From Chryseobacterium viscerum (GTDB lineage: Bacteria; Bacteroidota; Bacteroidia; Flavobacteriales; Weeksellaceae), in assembly GCF_002899945.2 (NCBI RefSeq), contig NZ_PPEG02000010.1, forward strand, positions 62,001 through 126,000: a stretch of 64,000 nt of DNA. Reading direction: 5' to 3'. Below are positions 26,102 to 34,827 of this stretch, piece by piece (positions within the stretch are counted from its first letter, which is position 1; each line of letters begins with the position of its first letter). The notes beneath the pieces are model-generated. The model had not been told where the DNA came from, ran no database searches, and saw nothing but the letters and a program-made list of their open reading frames with translations. A program made the translations under genes and the position numbers.

Positions 26102-26696
26102 AGATAATCTTGAATTTCAGATCAAAAGACAGATTGAAGAAAGAGAAATAGCTCCATCCAGAGATTTGTGGTCAGAAATTGAACTTCAGAATAGGAGTAC
26201 TCACCACCCCAAATCAAGAGTAAACTGGTTTTTGGTGGCTGCATGTTTACTTTTGACATTGAGTTTGGGAACCGTTCTGCTTTTTCTTAATCAACCCTCA
26301 GAAATTCAACCTGGAATTGTAAAAACGACAGAAAAAACGGACACCGATAAAATGGTGACTGAGCCTGCTCAAAATAATACTCCTTTAGCTGTTCAGGACG
26401 ATGAAAAAAAGGAAGTAAAGAAAACGCTTTCCCAAGATAAAGAAGAAGTGATTTCTGCAGTGGCGATAGGTGAAAATAAACTTATTCCTAGAGAAACTGC
26501 CGTAAAGAAGCTGGAGATTCCTCAACTTTCTCACCCTAAACTCATAGCAAAAGCCGATTCTTTGAAAACTCCGGTTAAAAAGAAAAAATATGTAGATCCT
26601 TCTACACTTCTCTTTTCAGTAGAACATAAAGATGTTATTGAAAAAACCAAGGATGGAAGTAACGTAGCGACTACTATCGATTTGAATGCCAGATAA
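26088..26696 (+). CDS. Probable anti-sigma factor (single-pass membrane protein)
   Basis: 202 aa. Residues 1-40 (MKTSKDNLEFQIKRQIEEREIAPSRDLWSEIEL) form a cytosolic helical piece, residues about 46-66 a transmembrane segment (WFLVAACLLLTLSLGTVLLFL), and the rest a charged periplasmic tail rich in Lys, Glu and Thr. This topology, plus the 14-nt overlap with the sigma gene, is the basis for calling it an anti-sigma factor. No zinc-binding ZAS motif (HxxxCxxC) is visible, so it would be a non-canonical type. Confidence 0.55.
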   Translation: MKTSKDNLEFQIKRQIEEREIAPSRDLWSEIELQNRSTHHPKSRVNWFLVAACLLLTLSLGTVLLFLNQPSEIQPGIVKTTEKTDTDKMVTEPAQNNTPLAVQDDEKKEVKKTLSQDKEEVISAVAIGENKLIPRETAVKKLEIPQLSHPKLIAKADSLKTPVKKKKYVDPSTLLFSVEHKDVIEKTKDGSNVATTIDLNAR

Positions 26697-26726
26697 TTTA
26701 TCCGTAAAAAATTAAAAATTAATAAT

Positions 26727-27770
26727 ATGATCAAGAAATTAATCGTAATGGGATTGGTATGCTTTTCTGCAGCATCATTCCATGCACAGAAGAAGGCGCT
26801 GAATATTAACCTGTCTTCTAAAAAAGATACCGAAGTAAGCCCTATTGTAAAAGAGAAAGTGGAAGAATATGCCACAAAGATCAATACCATTATTCAGGAA
26901 GAAAAAAAATTGATGGAAGGTGAACTTGCCGTTTTACAGGCCAGAAATCTTGATAAAGCAGATTTTGACAGAGAGAAGGCCCAGATTGCAGACCGTTATT
27001 CCGAGAAAATGGATAAGAGAATTGAAGAACTGGGATTTGATCTGGATGATGTTATTCAGAAGCAGGTAAGATATTCACTTTTGAATACCGATGTTACCTC
27101 AAAAGAAGATCTTAAAGAAAAGTTGTTAAAAAAATTCCGTCCCAGCAGAAGCTTTACGGGCTATTTCTCTTACGGAATCATGACATTGACAAATAGTTCT
27201 CCCGACAATGTTCTCGATAAAAATATTGGATATGCCAATAACCTGGAATTTGGTTTGAAACTGAATTATCAGCTAAGCAGAACAAGTCCATGGGCCGTTA
27301 TTTCAGGGTTAGGATTTTCATGGAGAACCCTGAGAGCAGACAATAATATGTACTTTACAAAAAGTGCTGACCAGGGAGTTGCTTTGGCACAGGCTAATGA
27401 AAATCTGGATAAAAGTAAGCTGAGAACAGGATATATTATCGTTCCTCTTGGTATGCAGTATAATTTTTCCAAGCTTAAAAATGCAGGAATGGATATCCAG
27501 TACAGAAGCTATTATACAGGATTTAAAGTAGCAGCCAATGTATATGGAGGAGTAAAAATGTCAACAAACAATATTGTAAAAGGAAATGATGGCGAAACCA
27601 GAGACCGCGGAAATTATCAGGTAAATCCTTTTGTGTATGGAGCACAGTTTACTGTATCGTATAACAGCTTTAGCTTATTTGTTAAAAAAGACTTTAGCAA
27701 CTTCTTTAAAGACAGTCATTTTAAGGATGATAAAGCACTGATATTCGGCTTAGCCATTGGATTAGATTAA
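26727..27770 (+). CDS. Outer-membrane beta-barrel protein of the ECF module
   Basis: 347 aa. Signal peptide MIKKLIVMGLVCFSAASFHAQ, then a helical coiled-coil-like segment (about 40-115: VKEKVEEYATKINTIIQEEKKLMEGELAVLQARNLDKADFDREKAQIADRYSEKM), then a beta-rich half with alternating patterns (SFTGYFSYGIMTLTNSS, LEFGLKLNYQL, WAVISGLGFSWRTLRAD, YIIVPLGMQYNF, FGLAIGLD). It follows the anti-sigma gene by 30 nt and ends at a perfect terminator, so it completes a three-gene unit. Probably the output or sensor of the sigma/anti-sigma pair; exact function unknown. Confidence 0.65.
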   Translation: MIKKLIVMGLVCFSAASFHAQKKALNINLSSKKDTEVSPIVKEKVEEYATKINTIIQEEKKLMEGELAVLQARNLDKADFDREKAQIADRYSEKMDKRIEELGFDLDDVIQKQVRYSLLNTDVTSKEDLKEKLLKKFRPSRSFTGYFSYGIMTLTNSSPDNVLDKNIGYANNLEFGLKLNYQLSRTSPWAVISGLGFSWRTLRADNNMYFTKSADQGVALAQANENLDKSKLRTGYIIVPLGMQYNFSKLKNAGMDIQYRSYYTGFKVAANVYGGVKMSTNNIVKGNDGETRDRGNYQVNPFVYGAQFTVSYNSFSLFVKKDFSNFFKDSHFKDDKALIFGLAIGLD

Positions 27771-27790
27771 ATAAACATTGAATGTAAATT

Positions 27791-27821
27791 AAAAACTCCG
27801 GGAATGAATCCCGGAGTTTTT
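27791..27821. terminator. Bidirectional terminator
   Basis: A perfect inverted repeat with core AACTCCGGGA / TCCCGGAGTT and A and T runs on the two sides. It separates the ECF module (+) from convergent fumC (-). Confidence 0.85.
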
Positions 27822-27844
27822 ACATTGTATCAGTTATAGAATCA

Positions 27845-29239
27845 TTATTTTAAACTTCCTACCATATCTTCTGGTTTTACCCATTCGTCAAACTGCTCAG
27901 CAGTCAACAAACCAAGATTGATAGCTTCTTCTTTTAGAGTCGTTCCGTTTTTATGGGCAGTTTTGGCAATTTTAGCGGCATTTTCATATCCAATGTGAGT
28001 ATTTAAAGCCGTAACAAGCATTAACGATTTATCTACAAGCTCTTTAATTCTCTCATGATTCGGTTCAATACCTACAGCACAGTGATCATTGAAAGAAATA
28101 CATGCATCAGCGATCAATTGGGCAGACTGTAAGAAATTATAAGCCATTACCGGTTTGAAAACATTCAGTTCATAATTCCCCTGAGTTCCTGCAAACGAAA
28201 TGGTCGTGTCATTTCCTAAAACCTGAGCACAAACCATTGTTAAAGCTTCATTTTGAGTAGGATTTACTTTTCCTGGCATAATTGAAGACCCCGGCTCATT
28301 TTCAGGAATGTGAATTTCCCCGATCCCGGAACGTGGCCCTGATGCTAAGAGTCTCACATCCTGAGCAATTTTATATAAAGAAACGGCAAGCTGCTTCAGT
28401 GCACCGTGGCTTTCCACAATAGCATCATGAGCTGCCAGCGCTTCAAATTTATTTTCAGCGGTAATGAAAGGATGTTTTGTAAATTGAGCAATATATTCGG
28501 CAACCTTTACATCATAACCGTTAGGTGTATTCAATCCTGTTCCTACGGCTGTTCCGCCTAATGCAAGTTCAGAAAGGTGAGGCAGAGTGTTTCTTAAAGC
28601 TCTTAATCCATATTCTAGTTGAGCGACATATCCTGAAAATTCCTGTCCAAGTGTAAGTGGAGTAGCATCCATCAAATGGGTTCTTCCGATCTTTACAACA
28701 TCTTTGAATGCTTTTGATTTCTCAGCCAGTGTATTTTTTAACTTCTCTACTGCCGGAATGGTTACCTCCACTACTTTTTTATAAGCAGCAATGTGCATAG
28801 CAGTAGGATAGGTATCATTGGAAGATTGGGATTTGTTGACGTCGTCATTCGGGTGAACCTCAGATTTGTCACCCAATGTTCCGCCATTATTGACATGAGC
28901 TCTGTTTGAAATGACTTCATTGACATTCATGTTCGATTGTGTCCCGGAACCTGTCTGCCAGATCACCAAAGGAAACTGGTCGTTTAGTTTTCCTTCCAGA
29001 ATTTCGTCACACACGTTGGCGATCATATCTCTTTTTTCGGCAGGAAGTACTCCCAGCTCAGTATTGGTAAAAGCGGCAGCCTTTTTCAGATAGGCAAAAG
29101 CTTCAATGATCTCATGCGGCATTGAACCTTCAGGTCCGATTTTGAAATTATTTCTTGAACGTTCCGTCTGTGCACCCCAAAGTTTGTCTGCAGGAACCTG
29201 CACTTCTCCCATGGTGTCTTTTTCTATTCTGTAATTCAT
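27845..29239 (-). CDS. fumC: Fumarate hydratase, class II
   Basis: Iron-independent fumarase interconverting fumarate and L-malate in the TCA cycle. 464 aa, homotetramer by family. Motifs: TERSRNNFKIG near 26, QTGSGTQSNMNVNEVI near 95, GRTHLMDATPLTLGQEFSGY near 185, and the superfamily signature GSSIMPGKVNPTQNE near 318. It is divergent from the class I fumarase at 29467. Confidence 0.96.
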   Translation of the reverse strand: MNYRIEKDTMGEVQVPADKLWGAQTERSRNNFKIGPEGSMPHEIIEAFAYLKKAAAFTNTELGVLPAEKRDMIANVCDEILEGKLNDQFPLVIWQTGSGTQSNMNVNEVISNRAHVNNGGTLGDKSEVHPNDDVNKSQSSNDTYPTAMHIAAYKKVVEVTIPAVEKLKNTLAEKSKAFKDVVKIGRTHLMDATPLTLGQEFSGYVAQLEYGLRALRNTLPHLSELALGGTAVGTGLNTPNGYDVKVAEYIAQFTKHPFITAENKFEALAAHDAIVESHGALKQLAVSLYKIAQDVRLLASGPRSGIGEIHIPENEPGSSIMPGKVNPTQNEALTMVCAQVLGNDTTISFAGTQGNYELNVFKPVMAYNFLQSAQLIADACISFNDHCAVGIEPNHERIKELVDKSLMLVTALNTHIGYENAAKIAKTAHKNGTTLKEEAINLGLLTAEQFDEWVKPEDMVGSLK

Positions 29240-29377
29240 TATGGTTGAAATTTGTATGATCTGTTGATGATAAAATCCTAAAACCCCTTCACATTATTGA
29301 ATTTTAATGCAAAAAATAATGTTAGGCTTTCATTTATTTAGCTCCTATAAAGGTACTTATAAACTCAGAAACCCACA

Positions 29378-29396
29378 ATTTATAATCATTATAAAT
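29378..29396. promoter_or_regulatory. Perfect palindrome between the two fumarase genes
   Basis: ATTTATAAT-C-ATTATAAAT, a 19-nt perfect dyad in the 227-nt divergent intergenic region. It lies about 47 nt upstream of the class I promoter box and could be an operator, but no known regulator is implied by sequence. Confidence 0.4.
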
Positions 29397-29442
29397 ATCA
29401 ATTTAAATGACTGATTTTACTCATATTTTTTTTAATGAGGCG

Positions 29443-29450
29443 TATTTTTG
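29443..29450 (+). promoter_or_regulatory. -7 promoter box for class I fumarase
   Basis: TATTTTTG matches TAnnTTTG, with a predicted start near 29457, only about 10 nt before the ATG at 29467. The leader would be very short. Confidence 0.5.
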
Positions 29451-29466
29451 CACAAACAAAAATTGA

Positions 29467-31074
29467 ATGGACTTTAGATATCAGGATCCGTATCCAATTC
29501 AGAAAGATGATACGGTGTATAAGAAGCTTACATCAGACTATGTAAAGGTTGAAAAACTAGGTGACAGAGAAATTTTAACAATTGATCCGAAAGGATTGGA
29601 GTTATTAGCTGAAGAAGCGATGGCAGATGTTTCTTTCATGCTTCGTTCTTCACACCTGGAAAGCCTTAAAAGAATCATTGATGATCCTGAAGCTACAGAT
29701 AACGACAGATTCGTTGCTTACAACCTTTTACAAAATGCTGCAGTAGCTGTTGAAGGAGCTCTTCCTTCATGCCAGGATACAGGGACAGCCATTGTAATGG
29801 GGAAAAAAGGAGAAAATGTATATACAGGAGTAGAGGATGGGGAATACCTAAGCAAAGGAATCTTCAACACCTATCAAAAAAGAAATTTAAGATATTCTCA
29901 GGTAGTTCCTTTAACGATGTTTGATGAGAAGAATTCAGGATCTAACCTTCCTGCACAGATTGATATCTATGCTAAAAAAGGAGATTACTATGAATTTCTA
30001 TTCTTAACTAAAGGAGGCGGTTCAGCCAATAAAACATTCTTATACCAAAAGACAAAATCTTTACTGAACGAAAAGTCTCTTGAAGAATTTGTTAAAGAAA
30101 GAATCTCAGATCTTGGAACAGCGGCCTGCCCACCATACCACTTGGCATTGGTAATCGGAGGAACTTCAGCAGAAGCCAATCTTGCTGCAGTAAAAAAAGC
30201 ATCCGCTAAATATTATGACCACCTTCCAACAGAAGGAAATGAAGCTGGACAAGCGTTCAGAGATCTCGAATGGGAAGCTAAAGTTCAGAAAATCTGCCAG
30301 GAAAGTGCAATCGGAGCTCAGTTTGGAGGAAAATATCTTACTCACGACGTAAGAGTAATCAGACTTCCGAGACATGCTGCATCTTGTCCGGTAGGAATGG
30401 GAGTTTCTTGCTCTGCAGACAGAAATATTAAAGGAAAAATTACAAAAGAAGGGATTTTCCTTGAGCAGCTTGAGCAGGATCCAAAAAGATTCTTGCCAGA
30501 TACTCCTCCACACTTAGAAGAAGCAGTTGAGATTAACCTGAATAAGCCGATGCCGGAAATCCTTGCTGAGCTTTCAAAATATCCGATCAAAACAAGATTG
30601 AAACTGAACGGAACATTGATCGTAGCAAGAGATATTGCTCATGCAAAAATCAAAGAAATTATCGATAGCGGGAAACCAATGCCTGAATATTTCAAAAATC
30701 ACCCGATCTATTATGCAGGACCAGCAAAAACTCCGGAAGGAATGGCTTCAGGAAGTTTCGGACCTACTACTGCCGGAAGAATGGACGTGTATGTAGACGA
30801 ATTCCAAAGCCACGGAGGAAGTATGATCATGCTTGCAAAAGGGAACAGAAGTAAAGATGTTACCAATGCTTGTGGTAAATACGGTGGTTTCTACCTTGGA
30901 TCTATCGGTGGTCCTGCGGCGATTCTTGCAAAAGACAATATTGTGTCTGTAGACGTAGTAGACTTCCCGGAATTAGGAATGGAAGCGGTAAGAAAAATCG
31001 AAGTAAAAGACTTCCCTGCATTCATCATTACCGATGATAAAGGCAACGATTTCTTCGCGAATCTTGCGCACTAA
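29467..31074 (+). CDS. Fumarate hydratase, class I (4Fe-4S)
   Basis: 535 aa, oxygen-sensitive [4Fe-4S] fumarase of the FumA/FumB single-chain type, joining the alpha and beta halves seen as two subunits in other bacteria. Cluster Cys appear in ALPSCQDTGTAIV (about 98), GTAACPPYHLALVIGG (about 220) and CPVGMGVSCSADRNIKG (about 310). The beta-like C-terminal half has KLNGTLIVARDIAHAK, YYAGPAKTPEGMASGSFGPTTAGRMD and KGNRSKDVTNACGKYGGFYLGSIGG. It serves the same reaction as divergent fumC, so the two probably act under different iron or oxygen conditions. Confidence 0.93.
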   Translation: MDFRYQDPYPIQKDDTVYKKLTSDYVKVEKLGDREILTIDPKGLELLAEEAMADVSFMLRSSHLESLKRIIDDPEATDNDRFVAYNLLQNAAVAVEGALPSCQDTGTAIVMGKKGENVYTGVEDGEYLSKGIFNTYQKRNLRYSQVVPLTMFDEKNSGSNLPAQIDIYAKKGDYYEFLFLTKGGGSANKTFLYQKTKSLLNEKSLEEFVKERISDLGTAACPPYHLALVIGGTSAEANLAAVKKASAKYYDHLPTEGNEAGQAFRDLEWEAKVQKICQESAIGAQFGGKYLTHDVRVIRLPRHAASCPVGMGVSCSADRNIKGKITKEGIFLEQLEQDPKRFLPDTPPHLEEAVEINLNKPMPEILAELSKYPIKTRLKLNGTLIVARDIAHAKIKEIIDSGKPMPEYFKNHPIYYAGPAKTPEGMASGSFGPTTAGRMDVYVDEFQSHGGSMIMLAKGNRSKDVTNACGKYGGFYLGSIGGPAAILAKDNIVSVDVVDFPELGMEAVRKIEVKDFPAFIITDDKGNDFFANLAH

Positions 31075-31141
31075 TTAGTTTAAAATTAAAATAAATAAGA
31101 AAATAGAACATGTATCTTTTGTGTAAAAGGGAAAAAAGTTC

Positions 31142-31149
31142 TATTTTTG
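31142..31149 (+). promoter_or_regulatory. -7 promoter box for the 31168 gene
   Basis: TATTTTTG fits TAnnTTTG with a start near 31156. It overlaps an upstream TTG start at 31147, which therefore cannot be used, and points to the ATG at 31168. Confidence 0.5.
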
Positions 31150-31167
31150 CCTAAAATCTTTAAGAGA

Positions 31168-31452
31168 ATGATAACGATATTATCAGCATTTTGGCCGTTC
31201 TACCAGTTCCTTTGGACTATATTCTTCATTACTATGTTCTTAGTAGGATTCTGGTGTATTTTTATGTTCTTCGGATTAGTAATCCCAATGTGGCTAACTG
31301 AAGGTTTGAAAGAGTATTTTGGAAAAGTAAAGCCTTTCGATCCTGAAGATATCAGAAGAAAGCTTATTACTGAGCAGGAAGGTGTAGAAGTTATCTATAA
31401 CGAACCTAAAGGAAACGGACCTTTCCTTCACGATCACGGACATCATCATTAA
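31168..31452 (+). CDS. Small membrane protein with His-rich tail
   Basis: 94 aa from the ATG at 31168. Residues about 5-45 are strongly hydrophobic with many aromatic residues (FWPFYQFLWTIFFITMFLVGFWCIFMFFGLVIP), enough for one or two membrane spans, followed by a charged soluble part (YFGKVKPFDPEDIRRKLITEQEGVEVIYNEP) and a C-terminus ending HDHGHHH. The His tail could bind metal, but this is only a suggestion. It has its own promoter box and a terminator. Not recognised as a known family. Confidence 0.6.
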   Translation: MITILSAFWPFYQFLWTIFFITMFLVGFWCIFMFFGLVIPMWLTEGLKEYFGKVKPFDPEDIRRKLITEQEGVEVIYNEPKGNGPFLHDHGHHH

Positions 31453-31516
31453 TTGATTGTCATTGCTTTTTCACCTGAATTCTGAAAAAGTAATATCAAA
31501 GCAAAACAACATATAC

Positions 31517-31545
31517 AAAACCGCTTAAGCAATTAAGCGGTTTTT
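31517..31545. terminator. Bidirectional terminator
   Basis: AAAACCGCTTAA (31517-31528) pairs with TTAAGCGGTTTT (31533-31544) across GCAA. It lies between the 31168 gene (+) and the AraC regulator (-) and touches the latter's stop codon region. Confidence 0.85.
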
Positions 31546-32439
31546 CTATTTATTATTTCTCAGGCTTTCCGGTGATACCCCAAATTTCTTTTTAAAAGCC
31601 CGTGTAAAGTTCTGCAGGTATTCATAACCGCATTCAATGGCGATCTCTTTGATCATAATATTTTTATCGGGAATCAACTTTTTGGCTTTCAGCATTCTGA
31701 GTTCCGATATATAATGAGCAATCGTTGTATGGTACTGAGCCTTGAATTCTTTTCGGATGATATTCTGATTCATCCCAATATATTTCCCTATTTCTTCCGC
31801 TTTTATATTTCTGTGGTAATTTTCATCAATGAATTTTCTGATTATTTCAGGGGTCTTTGGATTGGATTCCAGTATATTCTTTTCATTGAACTGTTCGAAA
31901 ATAAGAATAAGAAGCTTAATGATCTTAGCCTCTATAAATAATTTCTGCATGATTCCTTTCTTGGTATAGCCCAGAATCTCTTTTATGATCATGTGCATTT
32001 CAACCGTTATGTCAGGAGGTGTTTCTTTATGAAGGAAAATAAAATTATTATGAGTCATATTTTCCAGAACTTCTGCGTTCTCGAGATTAAGATCCGGATT
32101 GATGAGGTTAAAAATGTATTGATAATTGATTTGAATCTGGAGATATTTCAAAACCTCCTGATTTTCTGTCCATAGTTCAGCAACACTTTCGTTAGGCGAA
32201 TAATGAAGGATATATTGATTTTTCCTGAATAAGAATTTCGTTCCACAGTCGTGAGCTTCCAGATTGATACCATCACTTAGCAAGAAAATAAGATTAAAGC
32301 TTGACTTCCCTTCCAGCATATGAGACTTGAAGGTTTGGTCAGGACACAGGTCTTCCTGCATGATGATTTTGATGTCTTCGGATCTGAACAAAAGTCCACT
32401 TTTAGAATGATTCCTCATACAACACATTTTTACAGCCAT
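31546..32439 (-). CDS. AraC-family transcriptional regulator
   Basis: 297 aa. C-terminal AraC/XylS double helix-turn-helix (about 205-295): IRKFIDENYHRNIKAEEIGKYIGMNQNIIRKEFKAQYHTTIAHYISELRMLKAKKLI then IKEIAIECGYEYLQNFTRAFKKKFGVSPESLR. The N-terminal 190 residues are a poorly conserved sensing domain with no recognised ligand motif. It is divergent from the FISUMP/T9SS gene at 32574, 134 nt away, and may control it and the amylase. Confidence 0.9.
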   Translation of the reverse strand: MAVKMCCMRNHSKSGLLFRSEDIKIIMQEDLCPDQTFKSHMLEGKSSFNLIFLLSDGINLEAHDCGTKFLFRKNQYILHYSPNESVAELWTENQEVLKYLQIQINYQYIFNLINPDLNLENAEVLENMTHNNFIFLHKETPPDITVEMHMIIKEILGYTKKGIMQKLFIEAKIIKLLILIFEQFNEKNILESNPKTPEIIRKFIDENYHRNIKAEEIGKYIGMNQNIIRKEFKAQYHTTIAHYISELRMLKAKKLIPDKNIMIKEIAIECGYEYLQNFTRAFKKKFGVSPESLRNNK

Positions 32440-32520
32440 GGTACAACTAACTTAAGGTAAAAGTACCGCGTGGGATAACCAAAAGTTCGGAAATGATAAC
32501 TCGGGGTTAATTATGTGAGG

Positions 32521-32528
32521 TACTTTTG
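32521..32528 (+). promoter_or_regulatory. -7 promoter box for the 32574 gene
   Basis: TACTTTTG matches TAnnTTTG. Start near 32535; leader about 39 nt. Confidence 0.5.
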
Positions 32529-32573
32529 CGCAAAATTAAATTAAATTTAGAATAATTAAAAATAATATTTCAT

Positions 32574-34652
32574 ATGTTTAAAGATTTACATTTTGCAATA
32601 AAGAAAATCAGCACAGGATTAGCATTGCTAGCCGCTGCTGGAAGCGGTTTGTATGCTCAGCAATGGGAAAATGTAGGAGGAGTTCAGGATGTATCAGCTG
32701 GGGGAAGCAGTTTTAATAACTTGGTTATTGATAACTCAGGAAATTATTATCTTTCCTATTATGATGTTTCAGTAACTAAAGGTTCTGTACAGAAATTCAA
32801 TGGAAGTGCATGGTCCTATTTAGGAGGAAGTCCTGGAATTACTACTGGAACGGCAACTTACAATTCATTGTCTATAAGTCCTAATGGAAATAGTATCTAT
32901 TATACCAACCAGATTGGTTATCCAGGGTCCGGAATGGAAGTACGTTTGTTTACAGGATCTTTATGGTCTCAGCTTCCTAACGCTACAGATAGCTCTGTTA
33001 ACTATCAGGCTTCTGCAGTATCTTCTGATAATATTATATTCACTTATGGATCATATGGCTCAGGAACTGTAAAAAGATATTTTGGCGGTACATGGGAGCA
33101 GGTAGGAAACGCAGGCTTTTCTGGAGGTGCTGAATTTGCTGAAATGGTCATTGGAACCAATAATAAAGTATATACATGCAATGTTTCCGGAGGTTTAAAA
33201 GTATATCAAAACAATACCGATGCAATTTCATCACAAGACTGGAGCTTAGTAGGTGGGGCTGCTGTAGATGCTTCTTCATCAGGAGAACAATATAATGCTG
33301 ATATCGCATTGGATGGTTCTAATAAAATCTATGTTGCCTATGTTTCAAACTCAGGAGGAGGAAGAAAGGTGAATGTTAAAAAGTTTGACGGAAATTCTTG
33401 GGTGCAGGTTGGAAATGCCAATTTTTCAGCAGGAAGTGTACAGCATATTGCTTTAGCCGTAACAGAATCCGGGAAACCTTATGTGGTGGCCAGCCGTTTT
33501 GAAAATGATAATTTCCTGAGAAATACGGTCTATAAATTAGATGATTCACAAAACTGGGTTCCTTTTGGAGGTGACTTCGTTTCTGATGGTGAAGCAAAAT
33601 ACAATGATCTTGCCATAGATAAAGCACACAATTACCTTGTTCTGGCTTATTCTGACAATACTACAAAAGTTAAAAGAATCTCTTTAACGTTAAATCCACA
33701 AACATGCAGCAATACAGATCCTGGATCAAATGTAGGAGATGTAGGCTGTGTGAGTTTTATGTATCGCGGTCAGCAGGTTGCTTATACTACGGTAAGAGGT
33801 GCAGACGGAAAAATATGGCTTCAGCAGAATCTGGGAAGTGCGCAGGTTGCTTCATCAATGGCTGATGCAAATTCATATGGTGATCTTTTCCAATGGGGAA
33901 GATGGGATGACGGACACCAGCTTAGAAATTCTCAGGTGGTACAGGCTCCATCACCGAATACTCCTGAAGGAACAAGTATAACAGGAGGTGGATATATTGC
34001 CGGACCTACAGCATGGTGGGCAGCTTTTGCAAGTGGAGATACATGGACAGGAGCTTCCATTGCAGATGTTAGTGCATCTGCCGGAGTAGATCCTTGTAAA
34101 GCAATAGGAACAGACTGGAAAATACCTTCTCAGACAGAATGGGCTACTCTGGTAGGAGCAGAAAGTATTGCAAACCCTGCAACAGCCTATGGAAGCCATC
34201 TTAAACTTCCGGCAGGAGGATTCAGAAGTTCAAGCAATGGAGATTTTACTTATGTAGGCCAAAGAGGATACTTCTGGAGTTCTGACACTTCGACTTCAGG
34301 AGGGAAATATCTTTATGTGGGAGCCACTATTGCTAATGCTTCGGCAGGTGCTATGAGAGGACAGGGGGCATCAGTAAGATGTATTAAGCCATCATCTTCT
34401 CTGGGGACTTCGGATGTTAAGCTGAATAAATCAGTAATAGGAATGTATCCTAACCCTACAAAAGGAATACTTATTATTAAGTCAGATTCCGGTATTGAAA
34501 AAGTGAATGTTATCAATGCTGTAGGGCAAAAAATGAATGTACAGTTCTCGGATAACCAGATCAACATGACCGAGCTGCCTTCAGGATTATACATCGTAGA
34601 ATTAAAATTGAAGAATGGTCAATCCATTTCAAAAAAGATTATAAAAGACTAA
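32574..34652 (+). CDS. Secreted FISUMP-domain protein with T9SS sorting tail
   Basis: 692 aa. Signal-like N-terminus (FAIKKISTGLALLAAAGSGLYAQ), then residues 25-375 form repeated beta units of the form WxxvGG...d...Ls.y...G.Vkkf.g..W, suggesting a propeller (SWSYLGG, WEQVGNAG, WSLVGGAAV, WVQVGNANF, WVPFGGDF). Residues about 385-610 are a FISUMP domain (CVSFMYRGQQVAYTTVRGADGKIWLQQNLG to GYFWSSDTST and ASVRCIKP). The C-terminus (about 622-692: MYPNPTKGILIIKSD, VNVINAVGQKM, LPSGLYIVELKLKNG, KKIIKD) is a type A T9SS sorting domain, so it is exported through PorSS to the surface or medium. Ligand unknown. Confidence 0.85.
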   Translation: MFKDLHFAIKKISTGLALLAAAGSGLYAQQWENVGGVQDVSAGGSSFNNLVIDNSGNYYLSYYDVSVTKGSVQKFNGSAWSYLGGSPGITTGTATYNSLSISPNGNSIYYTNQIGYPGSGMEVRLFTGSLWSQLPNATDSSVNYQASAVSSDNIIFTYGSYGSGTVKRYFGGTWEQVGNAGFSGGAEFAEMVIGTNNKVYTCNVSGGLKVYQNNTDAISSQDWSLVGGAAVDASSSGEQYNADIALDGSNKIYVAYVSNSGGGRKVNVKKFDGNSWVQVGNANFSAGSVQHIALAVTESGKPYVVASRFENDNFLRNTVYKLDDSQNWVPFGGDFVSDGEAKYNDLAIDKAHNYLVLAYSDNTTKVKRISLTLNPQTCSNTDPGSNVGDVGCVSFMYRGQQVAYTTVRGADGKIWLQQNLGSAQVASSMADANSYGDLFQWGRWDDGHQLRNSQVVQAPSPNTPEGTSITGGGYIAGPTAWWAAFASGDTWTGASIADVSASAGVDPCKAIGTDWKIPSQTEWATLVGAESIANPATAYGSHLKLPAGGFRSSSNGDFTYVGQRGYFWSSDTSTSGGKYLYVGATIANASAGAMRGQGASVRCIKPSSSLGTSDVKLNKSVIGMYPNPTKGILIIKSDSGIEKVNVINAVGQKMNVQFSDNQINMTELPSGLYIVELKLKNGQSISKKIIKD

Positions 34653-34714
34653 CCGGATTTCATCAAAGAATTTCGTTAGATAAAAAATAGTTCATTACAA
34701 TTACTTTTATTGGG

Positions 34715-34744
34715 AGGCTCATGAAATTTTCATGAGCCTTTTTC
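34715..34744 (+). terminator. Terminator after the FISUMP gene
   Basis: AGGCTCATGAAA (34715-34726) with a matching TTTTCATGAGCCT half ending at 34739 forms a strong stem, followed by TTTTC. Confidence 0.8.
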
Positions 34745-34827
34745 TTATTTGTTTTTCCCATTAAAATGAAATATCAGATCAAAATAGTGATGATGAATAA
34801 AAAATAATATTATATTCGATAAAAAAT

